7,110 nt of DNA. Source: Ekhidna sp. (GTDB taxonomy: Bacteria > Bacteroidota > Bacteroidia > Cytophagales > Cyclobacteriaceae). Positions 5,652-7,110 of the stretch are shown in pieces. The stretch lies in the NCBI GenBank assembly GCA_013214445.1, contig JABSPG010000199.1, forward strand, positions 1 through 7,110, in the 5' to 3' direction. The position numbers and the translations under genes were made by a program. Each line of letters begins with the position of its first letter. Within the stretch, counting starts at the first letter, position 1. Under the pieces are notes generated by a model that saw only the letters and a program-made list of their open reading frames with translations, was not told where the DNA came from and did no database searches.

Positions 5652-6148
5652 TCTGTCCTATCACCTATTACTCTTTCTATGCGTTGTGTAATGTACTTTG
5701 TCTGTTTTCTATAGGCTCCTAGAAAAAGTGAAACCAAAATCAATATTAAAATAAAAATAGTAGTCTCATTACTGAAATCGAAGGCATCAATAACCCATTT
5801 GAACAAGATTGAACCGCCAATCGTCAGCAGTAAAGCTACAATTGTTCTATAAGTATTATTCTGTTCTGACAATGTCTCCAGTTTAACATCTTTAGATGAT
5901 GCAATGACAAATTCTTTGTAGTCTTTGAATTGCACGAATTTGATATACTTTAGAAATGGTTCCACAATTAATGATCCAATTCTACTTACTACAAGACCTA
6001 AGAAATATGCAAGGAAACCAACTAAAACAATGTTTTCATCGCTAAAATCATATGGAAGACTAATTTGTAAATACCCTAAATAAAGAGACCCTGGCAGCAA
6101 GTAATTAAACAGGTTGTAGGAACCGATTTTATCCATTAATTCTTTCAT
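5648..6148 (-). CDS. Four-helix integral membrane protein
   Basis: This 166-residue protein has hydrophobic segments at about 11-30 (NLFNYLLPGSLYLGYLQISL), 39-63, 101-121 and 129-146. They form two hairpins separated by a roughly 38-residue charged loop (64-100), with a basic C-terminal tail. The opening DKIGSYNLFNYLLPG resembles a conserved start I associate with short unnamed membrane proteins near defence genes; this is recollection, not a search result. There is no enzymatic motif. ATG 6148 comes 2 nt after the stop of the E1-JAB gene and is preceded by ggag, a good Shine-Dalgarno sequence. The gene ends in a 4-bp overlap with the 295-residue gene. The operon position suggests a membrane effector or anchor for the conjugation module. 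This is inference; alternatives include a toxin-like pore or a scaffold. Confidence 0.85.
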   Translation of the reverse strand: MKELMDKIGSYNLFNYLLPGSLYLGYLQISLPYDFSDENIVLVGFLAYFLGLVVSRIGSLIVEPFLKYIKFVQFKDYKEFVIASSKDVKLETLSEQNNTYRTIVALLLTIGGSILFKWVIDAFDFSNETTIFILILILVSLFLGAYRKQTKYITQRIERVIGDRTE

Positions 6149-6150
6149 CT

Positions 6151-7110
6151 TTACTCCATATTGTTATAAATCTCAATTCTCTCCTGTCCCACAATTACCA
6201 TCAGAGGTGGATAACCAATCTTTGAGGTGTTGTCTTTGATCCAATCAAAAAGTTTCTTGTCATCTTGGCTAGGTTCTAAAGAGCAATTGTCTGGGTGTGA
6301 GTGCCATTCTCCAATATATACTATACCGCTGTTTGTTAGTTGATCCATGAGCTTCAGTTTTGATTCCAATCCTTCCGTACCTCTGACATATGAGGTTGGA
6401 AATTCATCGCTATCGGATGGTGACTTAACAGATCCTGTTAAGTATGTTGTTTTCCTCTCAAAATCTACCATTCCAAGTAGAACTCCTCCAGTTTCATTTG
6501 GCAGCTTATCATGTCGTTCTTTTTTTAGTTTCTCAATCAACCCTAAGCTCACTTGAAAGGTCCAACCATTGATCTCCATAGATTCAAACTGTTCTCCTCT
6601 TTGGGAAACAACTTTGATAGAGCCATTTTCTTCTAGTGACCATACACCAATAAAAGATTCTGTTTCCTTCAAAATTCTTCTGATTGCATTAGATGCAATG
6701 CCTGCCAATGCCGAGATATTATCTTGCTCCATAACTCCACTAATATCTCGGCAAGAAATTGAATACCTAAGTTGAGGTTTTGGATTATGAAAATGTGCTA
6801 AAAACATGTCACTTTCGTAAACCATGTTATAGTACTGGGCTTCAAGTTCATTGAGCCTAATATTTCTATCTGCTGGTTCTGCTATCATTACGAGATCACT
6901 CCCATTTGGGCTAAGGAAAATGCTGATCCTTCTTCCAGTCACCTTTTCGTCATCACTTAGCTTTCTCGCTACGGCTTGTGATGCAGAAATATCGACAATA
7001 GCAACAGATCCAGAGGCATTCTCATATAAAGCATCTTCATTTATTGGTTTTAGGTAATTATCTTGAAGTCCAACTGCATTCTTTGAGTTTAATAAGGTAT
7101 TTGCGACAAA
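6151..7110 (-). CDS. E1 (ThiF)-like protein fused to JAB/JAMM metalloprotease, C-terminal part
   Basis: The frame is open to the window edge, giving 319 visible residues; the N-terminus is missing. The GTG at 6942 is internal, not the start, since coding continues upstream. The C-terminal roughly 125 residues are a JAB/JAMM peptidase: ETGGVLLG supplies the Glu (visible residue 206), and GEWHSHPDNCSLEPSQDD supplies the His-x-His (270, 272), Ser 281 and Asp 284. The His-to-Ser gap has one residue more than in Rpn11-type JAMMs, as I recall is usual in bacterial E1-linked JABs. The preceding roughly 190 residues, including GRRISIFLSPNGSDLV, LNELEAQYYNMVYES and RYSISCRDISGVMEQDN, resemble the end of bacterial ThiF/E1 proteins that carry a C-terminal JAB. 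Cys 120 in SCRD looks conserved. The adenylation domain lies outside the window. Such proteins activate a ubiquitin-like modifier, and the JAB matures or removes it. JAB assignment is very strong; the E1 fusion is likely. Confidence 0.88.
   Translation of the reverse strand, partial: FVANTLLNSKNAVGLQDNYLKPINEDALYENASGSVAIVDISASQAVARKLSDDEKVTGRRISIFLSPNGSDLVMIAEPADRNIRLNELEAQYYNMVYESDMFLAHFHNPKPQLRYSISCRDISGVMEQDNISALAGIASNAIRRILKETESFIGVWSLEENGSIKVVSQRGEQFESMEINGWTFQVSLGLIEKLKKERHDKLPNETGGVLLGMVDFERKTTYLTGSVKSPSDSDEFPTSYVRGTEGLESKLKLMDQLTNSGIVYIGEWHSHPDNCSLEPSQDDKKLFDWIKDNTSKIGYPPLMVIVGQERIEIYNNME

Noticed and set aside
6940..6942. GTG as start of the JAB protein
   Set aside because: The same frame is open for 56 more codons to the window edge, and the upstream residues fit the E1-like region.
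6347..7057. Three + strand frames of 68-69 residues
   Set aside because: They are antisense to the JAB/E1-like coding frame, whose motifs are unambiguous.
1..7110. CRISPR array or tRNA/rRNA genes
   Set aside because: No regularly spaced repeats with variable spacers and no cloverleaf or rRNA-like segments were seen on either strand.

Overview
The window looks like an accessory region of a Bacteroidota (Cytophagales-like) chromosome. The evidence is AT-rich coding DNA, weak Shine-Dalgarno signals at most starts, an IS110-type transposase, and a large membrane protein with ExbD-like domains. This placement is inferred from style only. There is no rRNA, tRNA or housekeeping gene to anchor it.

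Left part (1-about 3520, + strand). The 3' end of an IS110-family transposase (1-420) is cut by the window edge. It is followed by about 225 bp without a convincing gene, then three + strand genes: a 504-residue five-helix membrane protein with ExbD-like domains, a 187-residue TPR-like protein and a 125-residue unknown. The first two genes are followed by long imperfect inverted repeats that begin GGTAAC at or just before the stop codon. One of these repeats ends GTTACC 12 bp before the next start codon, and another GTTACC lies 18 bp before the 504-residue gene. This resembles integron gene cassettes with attC-like sites, although no integrase is present and the core motif departs from the attC consensus.

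Middle (3520-4230). This is a repeat-rich spacer. It holds a stem-loop, a possible small - strand ORF, a perfect 14-bp tandem duplication, a 52-codon + strand ORF, and a cluster of small direct and inverted repeats.

Right part (4231-7110, - strand, read right to left). A tight operon starts outside the window. It encodes the C-terminal part of a protein that appears to be a ubiquitin-activating-like (E1/ThiF) protein fused to a JAB/JAMM metalloprotease. Next come a four-helix membrane protein (2-nt gap) and a 295-residue protein of unknown function (ATGA overlap). After 97 bp there is a tail-anchored LRAT/PLAAT-like papain-fold enzyme. E1 and JAB proteins are hallmarks of bacterial ubiquitin-like conjugation systems, many of them anti-phage (type II CBASS Cap2/Cap3, Bil, Bub). 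Here the neighbours are membrane proteins and a putative lipid-modifying enzyme. My best candidate for an undescribed system is therefore a ubiquitin-like conjugation module coupled to membrane effectors. The operon's upstream end, where an E2 or ubiquitin-like gene would be expected, is outside the window.
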